From Planctellipticum variicoloris (GTDB lineage: Bacteria > Planctomycetota > Planctomycetia > Planctomycetales > Planctomycetaceae): DNA of 64,000 nt. Location of the stretch: NCBI RefSeq assembly GCF_030622045.1, contig NZ_CP130886.1, positions 6,890,001-6,954,000 of the forward strand, read 5' to 3'. Below, in pieces: positions 26,636-34,874 of the stretch; positions within the stretch are counted from its first letter, which is position 1, and every line of letters starts with the position of its first letter. Below the pieces are notes generated by a model. That model did not search any database. It was not told where the DNA came from and saw nothing but the letters and a program-made list of their open reading frames with translations. The position numbers were made by a program, and so were the translations under genes.

Positions 26636-27145
26636 ATGGAAACAGTCTCTCGCGGGGGCCAGGTGTTCCTGGAGTTGAGCTACTCTGTGTTCCGCCCGCT
26701 GCCCATATTTCTGGCGGCAATGGGCTGTGTCGCCGTTCTTTTGATCGTCGCGTCATCGCTTCTGTCGCTCTGGACGGTCCAATTCCTGATGCTTCATCAG
26801 CGTATCTTCTTGACTCTCATGGTCCTGGTCGTCTTCGGATGTCTGCTGTTCGGCGCGATTCGACGCATTGCCTTGAAGCCGATCTGTCGCGGTCGGATCG
26901 ATATGACCGGAGTCACTGCATACGAAACGCACTATCCCTGGGAGCAGATAAAACGTCTTGATTGCGTATGGATTCCTTTCGTCGGCCACCAACTGATCGC
27001 TCGGCTCCGATCGCAGAAGCGGATGAGACCGCTGGTGTATGTTCCGACACGAAGCCTCGCTCCAGCCGAAATGGTCGAGCTGTCCGATCGGCTGACCGAG
27101 TTTCTATCGACGAGCCATCCGCACGTCAGGGTCGAGTTGGGTTGA
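26636..27145 (+). CDS. Small membrane protein with two helices and PH-like tail
   Basis: A 169-residue protein with two strongly hydrophobic segments (about 18-45 and 55-78: FLAAMGCVAVLLIVASSLL; IFLTLMVLVVFGCLLFGAI) and a cytoplasmic C-terminal domain of about 90 residues. That domain has alternating strands and a final helix (GVTAYETHYPWEQIKRLDCV, ELSDRLTEFL), like bacterial PH-type domains. Function is unknown. The ATG at 26636 is chosen because the hydrophobic segment then begins about 18 residues in. No operon partner is seen. Confidence 0.65.
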   Translation: METVSRGGQVFLELSYSVFRPLPIFLAAMGCVAVLLIVASSLLSLWTVQFLMLHQRIFLTLMVLVVFGCLLFGAIRRIALKPICRGRIDMTGVTAYETHYPWEQIKRLDCVWIPFVGHQLIARLRSQKRMRPLVYVPTRSLAPAEMVELSDRLTEFLSTSHPHVRVELG

Positions 27146-27383
27146 ACGGCTCGGACGTGTCAAACTCCATCGAAGGAATGAGAACTTGAGGCCGCAGCAG
27201 AATGTGTCGGCGTACTGCAACAGTGGCTTCTGGCGATCGTCGGTTCCCGCCGGGCGGATCAGACGCTGACTCCTGGCGGGAACATTGCTGGCCCGCCGAC
27301 GGTTCGGAGGAGGGCTCCGGCGAGTCGCGTAGCCGTTGGGGACGTGGGGGCTCAGTTCCTCGGACGGCAGAAAACTGTTGCGA

Positions 27384-27764
27384 TCATGCCTCGTCGCCTG
27401 CTGCAGCGCCCGGCGTGGCCTGCCGTTGCACCGCGGGATACCACGTCGCGAGTTGCTCCGCGAACCGCCGCCGAACGACTGCGACTCCGTCGTGCCAATC
27501 CTCGAAGAACCCCGGTTCACTCCACCCCGGTGGGTAGGCGTACTGCTCGCCCTCATCGCCGAATACGAGCACCCAGAACGACGGCACGGAAGGGTCGGTG
27601 ACTTCGAAACATTCCGGGTCGAAGAGGACCGGTTCGCCGCGGTCCGTCAGCAGGCGAAGTGAATCGCACTCGATGCCGAGTACTTCGTACTCGCCGCCGA
27701 TGGTGAGCGAGTGCCGGAAGTCCCGCCCATCGGCCGCGTGCGGGTTTCGCAAGACGACTCGCAC
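27384..27764 (-). CDS. Hypothetical soluble protein (126 aa)
   Basis: A 126-residue acidic protein: strands in the first half (HSLTIGGEYEVLGIECDSLR), then FWVLVFGDEGEQYAYPPGW and a helical end (VVRRRFAEQLATWYPAVQRQ). It might be an immunity-type or small cytoplasmic protein, but I recognise no family. The GTG at 27764 has GGGAGG nine bases upstream; the earlier GTG at 27773 would sit directly on that ribosome-binding site. It stands alone on the minus strand. Confidence 0.6.
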   Translation of the reverse strand: MRVVLRNPHAADGRDFRHSLTIGGEYEVLGIECDSLRLLTDRGEPVLFDPECFEVTDPSVPSFWVLVFGDEGEQYAYPPGWSEPGFFEDWHDGVAVVRRRFAEQLATWYPAVQRQATPGAAAGDEA

Positions 27765-27882
27765 GGACGACACCCTCCCGAAACTGAGCTTCTTCTATTG
27801 CAAACGATCCGAATCGAGAATCTGGGACCCCAGGGCGATTGTCAATCTCAACGGCGGTCGAGGGGGCGCCAAGATTGGTTGC

Positions 27883-30243
27883 TTACAACCCGATGTCCCG
27901 CGTCAGTTCCTGCTGGGCGCGGTGCAGGCCGGCATAGACGCCGGCGTGGGCCAGCAGCTCTTCGTGCGTGCCGACTTCGACGATCCGGCCGCGGTCGAGG
28001 ACGACGATGCGGTCGGCCTGGCGGAGCGTGCTCAGGCGGTGGGCGATGGCGATCGTGGTCCGGCCGTGAATCAGGTTCTGCAGCGCTTCCTGAATCTCCC
28101 GCTCGGTCTGCGTATCGACAGCGGAGGTGGCTTCGTCGAGAATCAGAATCCGCGGGTCGATCAGCAACGCGCGGGCGATGCTGATCCGCTGACGTTCGCC
28201 CCCCGAAAGGGACTGGCCCCGTTCGCCGACGAGGGAATCGTAGCCGTCGGGGAGTTGCAGGATGAACTGGTGCGCGCGGGCGGCCTGGGCGGCGGCGATG
28301 ATCTCGGCGCGGGTGGCGTCGGGACGACCGTAGGCGATGTTCTCGGCGATCGTGCCGAAGAACAGGAAGGGCTCCTGGAGGACGATGCCGACATTCCGGC
28401 GGAAGTCCTGAATGCGGTAGGAGCGGATATCGACGCCATCGGCGAGGATGGCGCCTTCGGCGACGTCGAAGAAGCGGCAGACGAGGTTGATGAGGGTGCT
28501 CTTGCCGGCGCCGGTGTGGCCGACGAGGCCGATCATTTCCCCCGGGGCGATTTTGAGCGTGAGGTCGTGCATGACCTTGCGGTTGCCGTAGCGGAATCCG
28601 ACGCCGCGGAATTCGAGTTCGCCGTTGAGCCGCGCGAGTGGGATGGGGCGGGCGGGCTCGGGGACGCTGGAGACGCGGTCGAGGACTTCGAAAATCCGTT
28701 GGGCGCTGGCGGCGGCCCGTTCGGAGGAATTGACGAACCGGCTCATCATCTCCAGCCGGCCGTAGAACTGGGTGATGTAGGCGACGAAGGCGACCAGGTC
28801 GCCGACGGTCATGTTGTCGGTCCCGCCGGCGAGGAAGTTGCGATAGACGAGCCAGACGCCGCAGGCCCAGACGACGAGGACGCCCATCCGGTTGAAGAAG
28901 CCGATCATGGGCCAGAAGAACGTCCAGACGGCGTTGACGCGCATGTTGGCCTGGACGACGACTTCGTTGGCCTGGGCGAAGCGGTCGATTTCGCGGCCTT
29001 CCTGGGCGAAGGCTTTGACGACGCGGATGCCGGGGATGGTGTCGGCGAGAACGCTGGTCATCTGGCCCCAGGCCCGGCTGCTGGACTGAAAGCCGTGCTG
29101 CAGGTGCTGGCGGGACTTGTACATCAGCCACGAGATGAAGGGGAACGGCAGCAGCGAGACGATGGCCAGACGGGGGTCCCACCAGAGGAGCACGACGGCG
29201 GTGCCGACGACGAGGAGGGCGTCGGCGATGAAGTCGACGAGGCTGTCACCCATGAACGAGCAGAGGCGGTCGGTGTCAGTGCTGACGCGGGACATGAGAT
29301 CGCCGGTCCGCTTGCCGCCGAAGTATTCGAGCGACAGCTTCTGCAGATGCGAGTAGGTGCGATTGCGCATGTCGGCGGTGACGCGCTCGCTGACCGCGGC
29401 GAGGACGGCGGCTTGAGCCCAGTTGAGGATCCATGCGGCGGCGGCGGCGAGGAACAGCCCCGAGAGATACCAGCCGGCCGAGCCAAAGGGGATGGCCGGC
29501 GCGTCGGGGGCGGGCAGGCCGGCCGCCTGGGCGGCCTGACGGGCTTCGATGACGGTCTGGGCGGGGGCGAGGATGTCGTCCATCAACGGCTTCACGAGCG
29601 CCGGAGGGACGAGGCTGGCGATCGTGCCGCCGATCGACAGGAGCAGGCCGACGAGGATCCATTGGCCGTGGGGCCAGGCGAACTGTGCGAGGCGGAACAA
29701 GGCCCGCGTGTCCGGCGGGGATTCGAACGTCTCCGCCTCCGGGGGTTCTGTGGAATCGCCCGGGGCGGACTGTTCGTCGGCGGGGTGCTTGAGCTGTTCG
29801 AGCTGTTCGATGAGGGCCAGGACTTGAGGGCCGTGGCCGATGGTGTAGTGCCAGACGGCCAGTTGGGAGGACTCGCCGAGGAGTTCGAGGGTTCCGAGGC
29901 CGCCGCGGTCAAATGTTTTCAAACGGACGATGTCGGCAAGGGGCCAATCGGCGGCGGACAATTCCAGGACGCCCGACGGAGAGACTGGCGTGCTGAGGAG
30001 CCGGCGATCGGTCAGGAGGAGGATGGTCTCGCGGAAGTGGCGGGTCGGATCGACGTCGACGACGAGGCAGGCCAACGGCTGTTCGCCGGGCTGGAGCAGA
30101 CTTTGGGCCGGGGCCTGCAGGGACTCGGGGAGACTGGCCCAGCCGGGGGGATTCGCCGTGGAAACACTGCTCAAGGGACGTCTTCTGGCCGACGGTGCGG
30201 AGGTGTGGCGGCCGGTGGAAGCCGGCCCGGAACCGGCGGGCAT
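27883..30243 (-). CDS. ABC exporter, fused permease-ATPase, with extra N-terminal domain
   Basis: A roughly 786-residue MsbA-type half-transporter. Six membrane helices lie at about 210-500; the ATPase has Walker A GHTGAGKSTLINLV, signature LSGGERQRISIARALL, Walker B ILILDEATSAVD and the switch His in IAHRLSTL. The first 190 or so residues are extra for the family: a soluble beta-rich region (CLVVDVDPTRHFRETILLLT, LGTLELLGESSQLAVWHYTI) that reads like a PH-type domain. Substrate unknown, perhaps lipid or glycolipid. The start is uncertain: ATG 30243 or an alternative codon up to about 45 residues inside. The two YjfB-like genes lie upstream on the same strand. Confidence 0.88.
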   Translation of the reverse strand: MPAGSGPASTGRHTSAPSARRRPLSSVSTANPPGWASLPESLQAPAQSLLQPGEQPLACLVVDVDPTRHFRETILLLTDRRLLSTPVSPSGVLELSAADWPLADIVRLKTFDRGGLGTLELLGESSQLAVWHYTIGHGPQVLALIEQLEQLKHPADEQSAPGDSTEPPEAETFESPPDTRALFRLAQFAWPHGQWILVGLLLSIGGTIASLVPPALVKPLMDDILAPAQTVIEARQAAQAAGLPAPDAPAIPFGSAGWYLSGLFLAAAAAWILNWAQAAVLAAVSERVTADMRNRTYSHLQKLSLEYFGGKRTGDLMSRVSTDTDRLCSFMGDSLVDFIADALLVVGTAVVLLWWDPRLAIVSLLPFPFISWLMYKSRQHLQHGFQSSSRAWGQMTSVLADTIPGIRVVKAFAQEGREIDRFAQANEVVVQANMRVNAVWTFFWPMIGFFNRMGVLVVWACGVWLVYRNFLAGGTDNMTVGDLVAFVAYITQFYGRLEMMSRFVNSSERAAASAQRIFEVLDRVSSVPEPARPIPLARLNGELEFRGVGFRYGNRKVMHDLTLKIAPGEMIGLVGHTGAGKSTLINLVCRFFDVAEGAILADGVDIRSYRIQDFRRNVGIVLQEPFLFFGTIAENIAYGRPDATRAEIIAAAQAARAHQFILQLPDGYDSLVGERGQSLSGGERQRISIARALLIDPRILILDEATSAVDTQTEREIQEALQNLIHGRTTIAIAHRLSTLRQADRIVVLDRGRIVEVGTHEELLAHAGVYAGLHRAQQELTRDIGL

Positions 30244-30322
30244 TGTACGAATCCCGCAGTCCAGCGTCGTCCGACTGCGGGGGGAATTCGATGGGAGTGG
30301 TTTGGAGAGGTCGGGTCCCGAA

Positions 30323-30568
30323 CTACTGGCGTGGCATCGAGAGGAGGCTCTCGGAGAGCTGTTGAGCAGTCTGAAGGACCATTGTCGTGGCCGCGACCTG
30401 GAGGCTGGACTGCTTGACGGCGACCAGCGCGGCGGCGAGGTCGGTGGTGGAGCCGCCCGATTCGGGGTCGGCGATGGCGGAGAGGGCGGCATCCGCCTGG
30501 GGACTGGCTTTTGAGACGTTGGCGGCGAGGCTGGCCGCCAGGCCGCCGGAGCCGGAAATGCTGCACAT
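30323..30568 (-). CDS. YjfB-like small protein A (81 aa)
   Basis: An 81-residue helical protein with low-complexity Ala/Ser content. The C-terminal half (VAVKQSSLQVAATTMVLQTA, then QLSESLL) matches the layout of the product of 30732-30974. The pattern K-x4-V-x-A-x3-VL-x-T-x-x-x-L-x-x-x-LL is like the YjfB / putative motility and flagellar-associated small proteins. The ATG at 30568 was chosen to match the paralogue. Its stop lies 80 bp before the ABC exporter start, so co-transcription is possible. Confidence 0.6.
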   Translation of the reverse strand: MCSISGSGGLAASLAANVSKASPQADAALSAIADPESGGSTTDLAAALVAVKQSSLQVAATTMVLQTAQQLSESLLSMPRQ

Positions 30569-30731
30569 GAGGAATTGCCACCGCAGAGGGCTGCCGGGGC
30601 GTCCATGCCGAAGGAAGCAAGTCCTGTGTGTGGTGTTTCGAGCGGGAGCAGCGGACTGGTTGCGGGAAAGTGGGGCCGTCCGCAAAAGGGGCGGGAGAAC
30701 GCGGCGGCGGAAGCGATCTCACCGGATGGCG

Positions 30732-30974
30732 CTACTTGCGCGGTGCGCGAAGCAGGGGGGAAGAGAGATCTTCCAACGTTTCGAGGACCGTCGCCGCGGC
30801 ATGTGCCTGGACTTTGAGTTTCGTGAGATCGACGGCGGCGGCCAGGGTTTGCTCGGCGGGGTCGACCGAGGGATCGGCGACGACTGCGGCCACATCGGAG
30901 ACTCGGTCGCCGATCTGGCGGAGGGACTCCACGAGGATGCTGTATCCCTGTCCGACGCCTGAAATCGGGGACAT
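30732..30974 (-). CDS. YjfB-like small protein B (80 aa)
   Basis: An 80-residue paralogue of the neighbouring 30323-30568 gene. Both start with M-x-x-ISG, have an ADP(S/E) centre, and end in K-x-x-VQ/VA followed by a VLETLEDLSSPLL or VLQTAQQLSESLL helix. It is predicted mostly helical, with no export signal. The role is unknown; the YjfB-like match suggests a link to motility or secretion but is weak. The divergent pgi start is 221 bp away, so the gap at 30975-31195 should hold both promoters. Confidence 0.6.
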   Translation of the reverse strand: MSPISGVGQGYSILVESLRQIGDRVSDVAAVVADPSVDPAEQTLAAAVDLTKLKVQAHAAATVLETLEDLSSPLLRAPRK

Positions 30975-31195
30975 GTCTGTCTGCCGAGAGTTTGTGGAAA
31001 GTCTCGTCAGGAAGTCTGTGACGATCCCGGATCGGAGGCCGCGGGAATCGGAGAGCGGCGAGAGGGTTGCGGGGATGATTGTGAAGGCTTTGCGGGTTGC
31101 AGGGGCGATTCCCCGATGGGCGCGGTCCGGGGGATGTCGATAGGATACGGCCAGTGTCATGGGCTTCAGGCGATTACGGCAGGAAGGCGGTCAAC

Positions 31196-32809
31196 ATGGG
31201 CGACGGGGCGACCGGCTGGCAGCGATATTTGGGTTCGCTGATTGTGGACCGCGAGCTGGGGTTCACGCTGGATGTGAGCCGGGTCCGGTTTACGGATGCG
31301 GATCTGGCGCCGTTGCTGCCGCGGATGCAGAGTGCGTTGCAGGCGATGGAGCGGCTGGAAGGGGGGGCAATCGCCAACGCCGACGAGAACCGGATGGTCG
31401 GGCACTACTGGCTGCGATCGCCGGACAAGGCCCCGACGCTCGAGATCACGGCGGAGATTGAGGCGACGCTGGCGGACATTCTGGACTTTGCAAAGCGAGT
31501 GCATTCCGGCGAGCTGCGCGGATCGGGCGGGACCTTCCGGCACGTGTTGCAGGTGGGGATTGGCGGCTCGGCGCTGGGTCCGCAGTTTGTGGCTCAGGCG
31601 CTCGGTTCCGCCGACGATCCTCTGACGCTATCGTTCGTGGACAATACCGATCCGGACGGGATCGACCAGGTGCTGGCCAGCTTGCGGGGAAAGCTCGGCG
31701 AAACGCTGGTGGTCGTCGTCAGCAAGTCGGGCGGGACGCCGGAAACGCGGAACGGGCAACTGGAGATCGAGTCGGCGTATCGGCACGCGGGGATCGATTT
31801 CAGCCGCCATGCCGTGGCGGTCACGCAGGAAGGGAGCAAGCTGCACAAGACGGCGGTCGCCGGGCGCTGGCTGGCGACGTTTCCGATGTGGGACTGGGTC
31901 GGTGGTCGGACGTCGGTGCTGTCGGCAGTGGGGCTGCTGCCGGCGGCGCTGCAGGGACTGCCGGTTGAAGACCTGCTCCGCGGTGCGGCGCGGATGGATG
32001 AGCTGACGCGTCGCACGGATGTGCTGCAGAACCCCGCTGCGTTGCTCGCGATGATGTGGTATCACATCACTGGGGGCTGCGGTCTGAAGGACATGGTGGT
32101 GCTGCCCTACAAGGACCGGCTGCTGCTGTTCAGCCGGTACTTGCAGCAGCTTGTGATGGAGTCGCTGGGGAAGGAATTCGATCGGCAGGGCAACACTGTG
32201 CAGCAGGGGATTGCGGTCTACGGGAACAAAGGCTCGACCGATCAGCACGCTTATGTGCAGCAGCTCCGCGACGGGATCGCAAACTTCTTTGTGACGTTCA
32301 TCGAGGTTCTCGCCGACCGGACGAGTCCGCAGCTTGCGGTGGATGGAATCCGCACCAGCCTCGAAGTGGAGCCGGGGATTACGTCGGGCGATTACCTGAC
32401 CGGGCTGCTGCTGGGGACTCGGGAGGCGCTGGCGGAGAAGGGGCGGGATTCGATCACGATTACCGTCAACGATGTCAGCGGCGAAAGCATCGGGGCGTTG
32501 ATTGCGCTCTACGAACGAGCGGTGGGGCTGTATGCCGAAGTGATCGACATCAACGCCTACCATCAGCCGGGCGTGGAGGCGGGTAAGAAGGCGGCGGCCC
32601 GGGTGCTGGAGGTGCAGTCGAAGGCTGTCGCACATCTGCAGAAGGTGCAGGAGTGGCAGACCGCCGAGCAGGTGGCCGCGGCGATCGGCGAGCCGGGACA
32701 GGTGGAGTGGGTCTACAAGATCCTGGAGCACCTGTCGGCGAATCCGGGGCGGGGCGTGAAGCGGACGTGGATGGTGTCGCCGGCGGAAGAGACGTTCAAG
32801 GTGGGGTAA
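31196..32809 (+). CDS. pgi: Glucose-6-phosphate isomerase
   Basis: A 537-residue phosphoglucose isomerase that interconverts glucose-6-phosphate and fructose-6-phosphate. It shows the two family signatures: [15 protein letters not shown] and the region from [20 protein letters not shown] to [16 protein letters not shown], which includes the sugar-binding and base-catalysis residues. Length and order are usual. The ATG at 31196 has GGAAGG upstream; an earlier in-frame ATG lies in the promoter region. A heptad repeat begins three bases after its stop. Confidence 0.93.
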   Translation: MGDGATGWQRYLGSLIVDRELGFTLDVSRVRFTDADLAPLLPRMQSALQAMERLEGGAIANADENRMVGHYWLRSPDKAPTLEITAEIEATLADILDFAKRVHSGELRGSGGTFRHVLQVGIGGSALGPQFVAQALGSADDPLTLSFVDNTDPDGIDQVLASLRGKLGETLVVVVSKSGGTPETRNGQLEIESAYRHAGIDFSRHAVAVTQEGSKLHKTAVAGRWLATFPMWDWVGGRTSVLSAVGLLPAALQGLPVEDLLRGAARMDELTRRTDVLQNPAALLAMMWYHITGGCGLKDMVVLPYKDRLLLFSRYLQQLVMESLGKEFDRQGNTVQQGIAVYGNKGSTDQHAYVQQLRDGIANFFVTFIEVLADRTSPQLAVDGIRTSLEVEPGITSGDYLTGLLLGTREALAEKGRDSITITVNDVSGESIGALIALYERAVGLYAEVIDINAYHQPGVEAGKKAAARVLEVQSKAVAHLQKVQEWQTAEQVAAAIGEPGQVEWVYKILEHLSANPGRGVKRTWMVSPAEETFKVG

Positions 32810-32811
32810 AT

Positions 32812-32839
32812 CGTTGAGCGTCGATCGTTGAGCGTTGAT
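32812..32839 (+). repeat. Heptad repeat array (CGTTGAG/CGTCGAT), four units
   Basis: Four exact 7-bp steps: CGTTGAG, CGTCGAT, CGTTGAG, CGTTGAT, starting immediately after the pgi stop. The array is closely related, in inverse orientation, to that at 63404-63431 and to both arms of the element at 41934-42025. No inverted partner array is visible within 400 bp. Confidence 0.75.
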
Positions 32840-32901
32840 GGCCGGAGAGAGTGTGGGGGGAGTTCCGACCGGGGCACCGTGGTTGGGATTCTTTTGTACT
32901 G

Positions 32902-33204
32902 TCAGGGTCGCCGGGAGGTCGGCTCGTTTCGCGTCGTTTCGCTTCCTTTGCGGTAGATCCGCAGTGCCAGCAGTCCGATTGTTGTTCCGCAGGCGACCTT
33001 CAGGACGGCGAGCCACCACGGGCGCCACCAGGCGCCGGTGTGGTATTCGATGGCATCGCTGACGGCGAAGACGACGAGAGCCGTGCAGAGACCGATGGTC
33101 AGGTTGCGTGGTCGCCGGGAACGCTGACTTTCGACGCCAATCAGCACCGCGACGATCAGCCACCAGGCGGCTTCGAACGCGTTGAAGAGGGCGACAACGT
33201 CCAA
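32902..33204 (-). CDS. Small membrane protein (100 aa), TTG start
   Basis: A 100-residue protein with three hydrophobic segments (AWWLIVAVLIGV; TIGLCTALVVFAVSDAI; WWLAVLKVACGTTIGLLAL). It resembles small planctomycete membrane proteins of unknown role. The only plausible start is TTG at 33204. The heptad element (33211-33345) begins seven bases upstream, which may have replaced the original start region. The Arg-rich C-terminus may also come from repeat-like sequence. Confidence 0.6.
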   Translation of the reverse strand: MDVVALFNAFEAAWWLIVAVLIGVESQRSRRPRNLTIGLCTALVVFAVSDAIEYHTGAWWRPWWLAVLKVACGTTIGLLALRIYRKGSETTRNEPTSRRP

Positions 33205-33210
33205 GGGGAA

Positions 33211-33345
33211 AAATCCGAAATCCGAATCTCGAAATCCGAAACAAGCACCAAATTCAAAAACGCAGAAACGGGGTTGTGATCAACCCGTTTCTGCTTTGGT
33301 GGTTCTATCGGCTTTGTTTCGGATTTCGTGCTTTGGATTTCGAGT
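33211..33345. repeat. Gene-less heptad element: inverted AATCCGA/TCGGATT arrays around a hairpin
   Basis: The left array (33211-33255) repeats AATCCGA-type heptads. The right array (33310-33344) is its inverse (TTTCGGATTTCG). Between them lies a hairpin: left arm 33262-33276 and right arm 33281-33294, GCAGAAACGGG pairing with CCCGTTTCTGC, loop TGAT, with one extra G. On the minus strand the hairpin is followed by five Ts. The element fills the gap between the methyltransferase stop and the membrane-protein start almost completely. Confidence 0.85.
33256..33294 (-). terminator. Intrinsic terminator inside the heptad element
   Basis: The GCAGAAACGGG/CCCGTTTCTGC stem followed by a minus-strand T-run lies downstream of the methyltransferase gene on its own strand, so it would end that transcript before the membrane-protein gene. 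Confidence 0.6.
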
Positions 33346-34518
33346 TTACGAGGGCTGCACCCTCTGCCACGCCTCTTCGAGGTGCCACGTTTCGAGTCGC
33401 AGTTGCGACTTGAGCTGGTCGTAGATTTCCCGGCGGGATTCGCTGTCGGCGGGGTGGGGTTCGGCGCGGCGGACGGCGCGAATCAGCAGGTTTTTGGGCG
33501 TGTGCTCCAGTTCGATGAATTCGACGATCTGTGTGCGGTAGCCGTGGACTTCGAGGAACTGCGCCCGCAGGGCGTCGGTCGCCATCGACGCGAAGCGTTC
33601 CTTGAGCAGGCCGTATTCGGTCAGGCCGGGGAGGACGCCGCGATCGAGTTTGGCGTTGAGCTCGTGCTGGCAGCAGGGGACGGCGAGGATTACCTGGCAG
33701 CCCCAGCTCAAGGCGGCGGCGATGGCGTCGTCGGTGGCGGTATCGCAGGCGTGCAGCGAGACGGCGAGATGGACTTCTCCGGTCGGCTGGTAGGTGGCGA
33801 TATCGCCCTCGGCAAAACGGAGCCCGTTGCATTGCAGACGTTCGGCGATGCCGGTGCAGTGGGTCAGGACGTCCGACTTGCGATCGAGGCCGACGATCTC
33901 GACGGCGCGGCCGTGGATTTTCGTCAGGAAGTGATGCATGGCGAAGGTGAGATAGCTCTTGCCGCAGCCGAAGTCGACGATTTGCAGTGTGCCGTCTTTG
34001 GGGAGAGCCGGGAGGACGTCCTGGAGGAACTCGAGGTAGCGGTTGATCTGGCGGAATTTGTGGTACATCGCGGGGCGGACGTCGCCCGCGGGGGTCATGA
34101 CGCCGATCTCGGCGAGGAACGGGCAGGGCTCGCCGACCGGGATGATGTATTGCTTTTCGCGGTTGTGGCTGGTGAGTGCGGGCTTTTTCGAGGGGGGCTT
34201 GCGCTTGAGCTGCAGGGAGCCTCCCTTCGTCCGGGCGGTGATATCGACCAGTTCGGTATACAAATGGGCGTCGCCGAAGCCGTTGGGGAAGGCTTCCCGG
34301 GTCGACTGGAGCAGTTCCGAGGCCGTCAGATTGCGATGCTTTTCCTTGGAGCCGACGCGTTCGGCCCACTGGTAGTGGAGTCCGTTCTTCAGTTCGACGG
34401 GGCGGACCGTGACTTTCGCCGTCTCGTTGTTCCGGCGGGGCTGGCTGAGGACCAGCATGAGGAACGTTTCGGACTTGAGGGCATCTTCAATTTCGGACGT
34501 GAACTGAGACGGACGCAC
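33346..34518 (-). CDS. SAM-dependent methyltransferase (METTL25/GSTCD-like)
   Basis: A 390-residue protein. The N-terminal 150 residues are not a recognised domain (LTSHNREKQYIIPVGEPCPF, MYHKFRQINRYLEFL). The methyltransferase domain then shows IVDFGCGKSYLTFAMHHFL (motif I), IVGLDRKSDVL, VSLHACDTATDDAIA and VPCCQHELN, the layout of the METTL25/RRNAD1/GSTCD group. Related proteins methylate RNA or protein; the target here is unknown. The GTG at 34518 with GGAGC upstream fits better than the internal ATG because the frame before that ATG already reads as protein (FTSEIEDALKSETFLM). Its stop touches the heptad element. Confidence 0.82.
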   Translation of the reverse strand: MRPSQFTSEIEDALKSETFLMLVLSQPRRNNETAKVTVRPVELKNGLHYQWAERVGSKEKHRNLTASELLQSTREAFPNGFGDAHLYTELVDITARTKGGSLQLKRKPPSKKPALTSHNREKQYIIPVGEPCPFLAEIGVMTPAGDVRPAMYHKFRQINRYLEFLQDVLPALPKDGTLQIVDFGCGKSYLTFAMHHFLTKIHGRAVEIVGLDRKSDVLTHCTGIAERLQCNGLRFAEGDIATYQPTGEVHLAVSLHACDTATDDAIAAALSWGCQVILAVPCCQHELNAKLDRGVLPGLTEYGLLKERFASMATDALRAQFLEVHGYRTQIVEFIELEHTPKNLLIRAVRRAEPHPADSESRREIYDQLKSQLRLETWHLEEAWQRVQPS

Positions 34519-34874
34519 GCGGAGGGCTCCAGGGTTGACGGAATTCGGGCGGAATCGTCCATTTGTACCGTGAAAAGAGCGGAAACGCGACAGAGTCGGA
34601 CGGATCGTAGAACGTCTGTGTACAGTCGAGAGCGGACTTGGCCGGGCACCGGCGGCCGACGGACATTGCCGCCTGTGCGTGAAACCGCTCGTTTCACGCA
34701 CGGGCATTCTGCAGACCCGCTGCGACCCGCAGATTGAGCTGAACTGTCTGGATTCGGTGCGTCGATAGATTCCGTAAGGGAATGCGGACCGTGAGGGCCG
34801 GCGTGCGCCATTTTCCGGAGCCTGCTCCGGGGCGTTCAACGCTGAGACACGGCCTCCCGGACGAAGGAACGTCC
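34519..34874. promoter_or_regulatory. Divergent promoter region with an 11-bp inverted repeat
   Basis: 356 bp between the methyltransferase and the TPR lipoprotein. It contains a perfect inverted repeat GTGCGTGAAAC-CGCTC-GTTTCACGCAC (34675-34701). No T-run follows on either strand, so an operator or leader hairpin is more likely than a terminator. I see nothing else of note. Confidence 0.5.
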
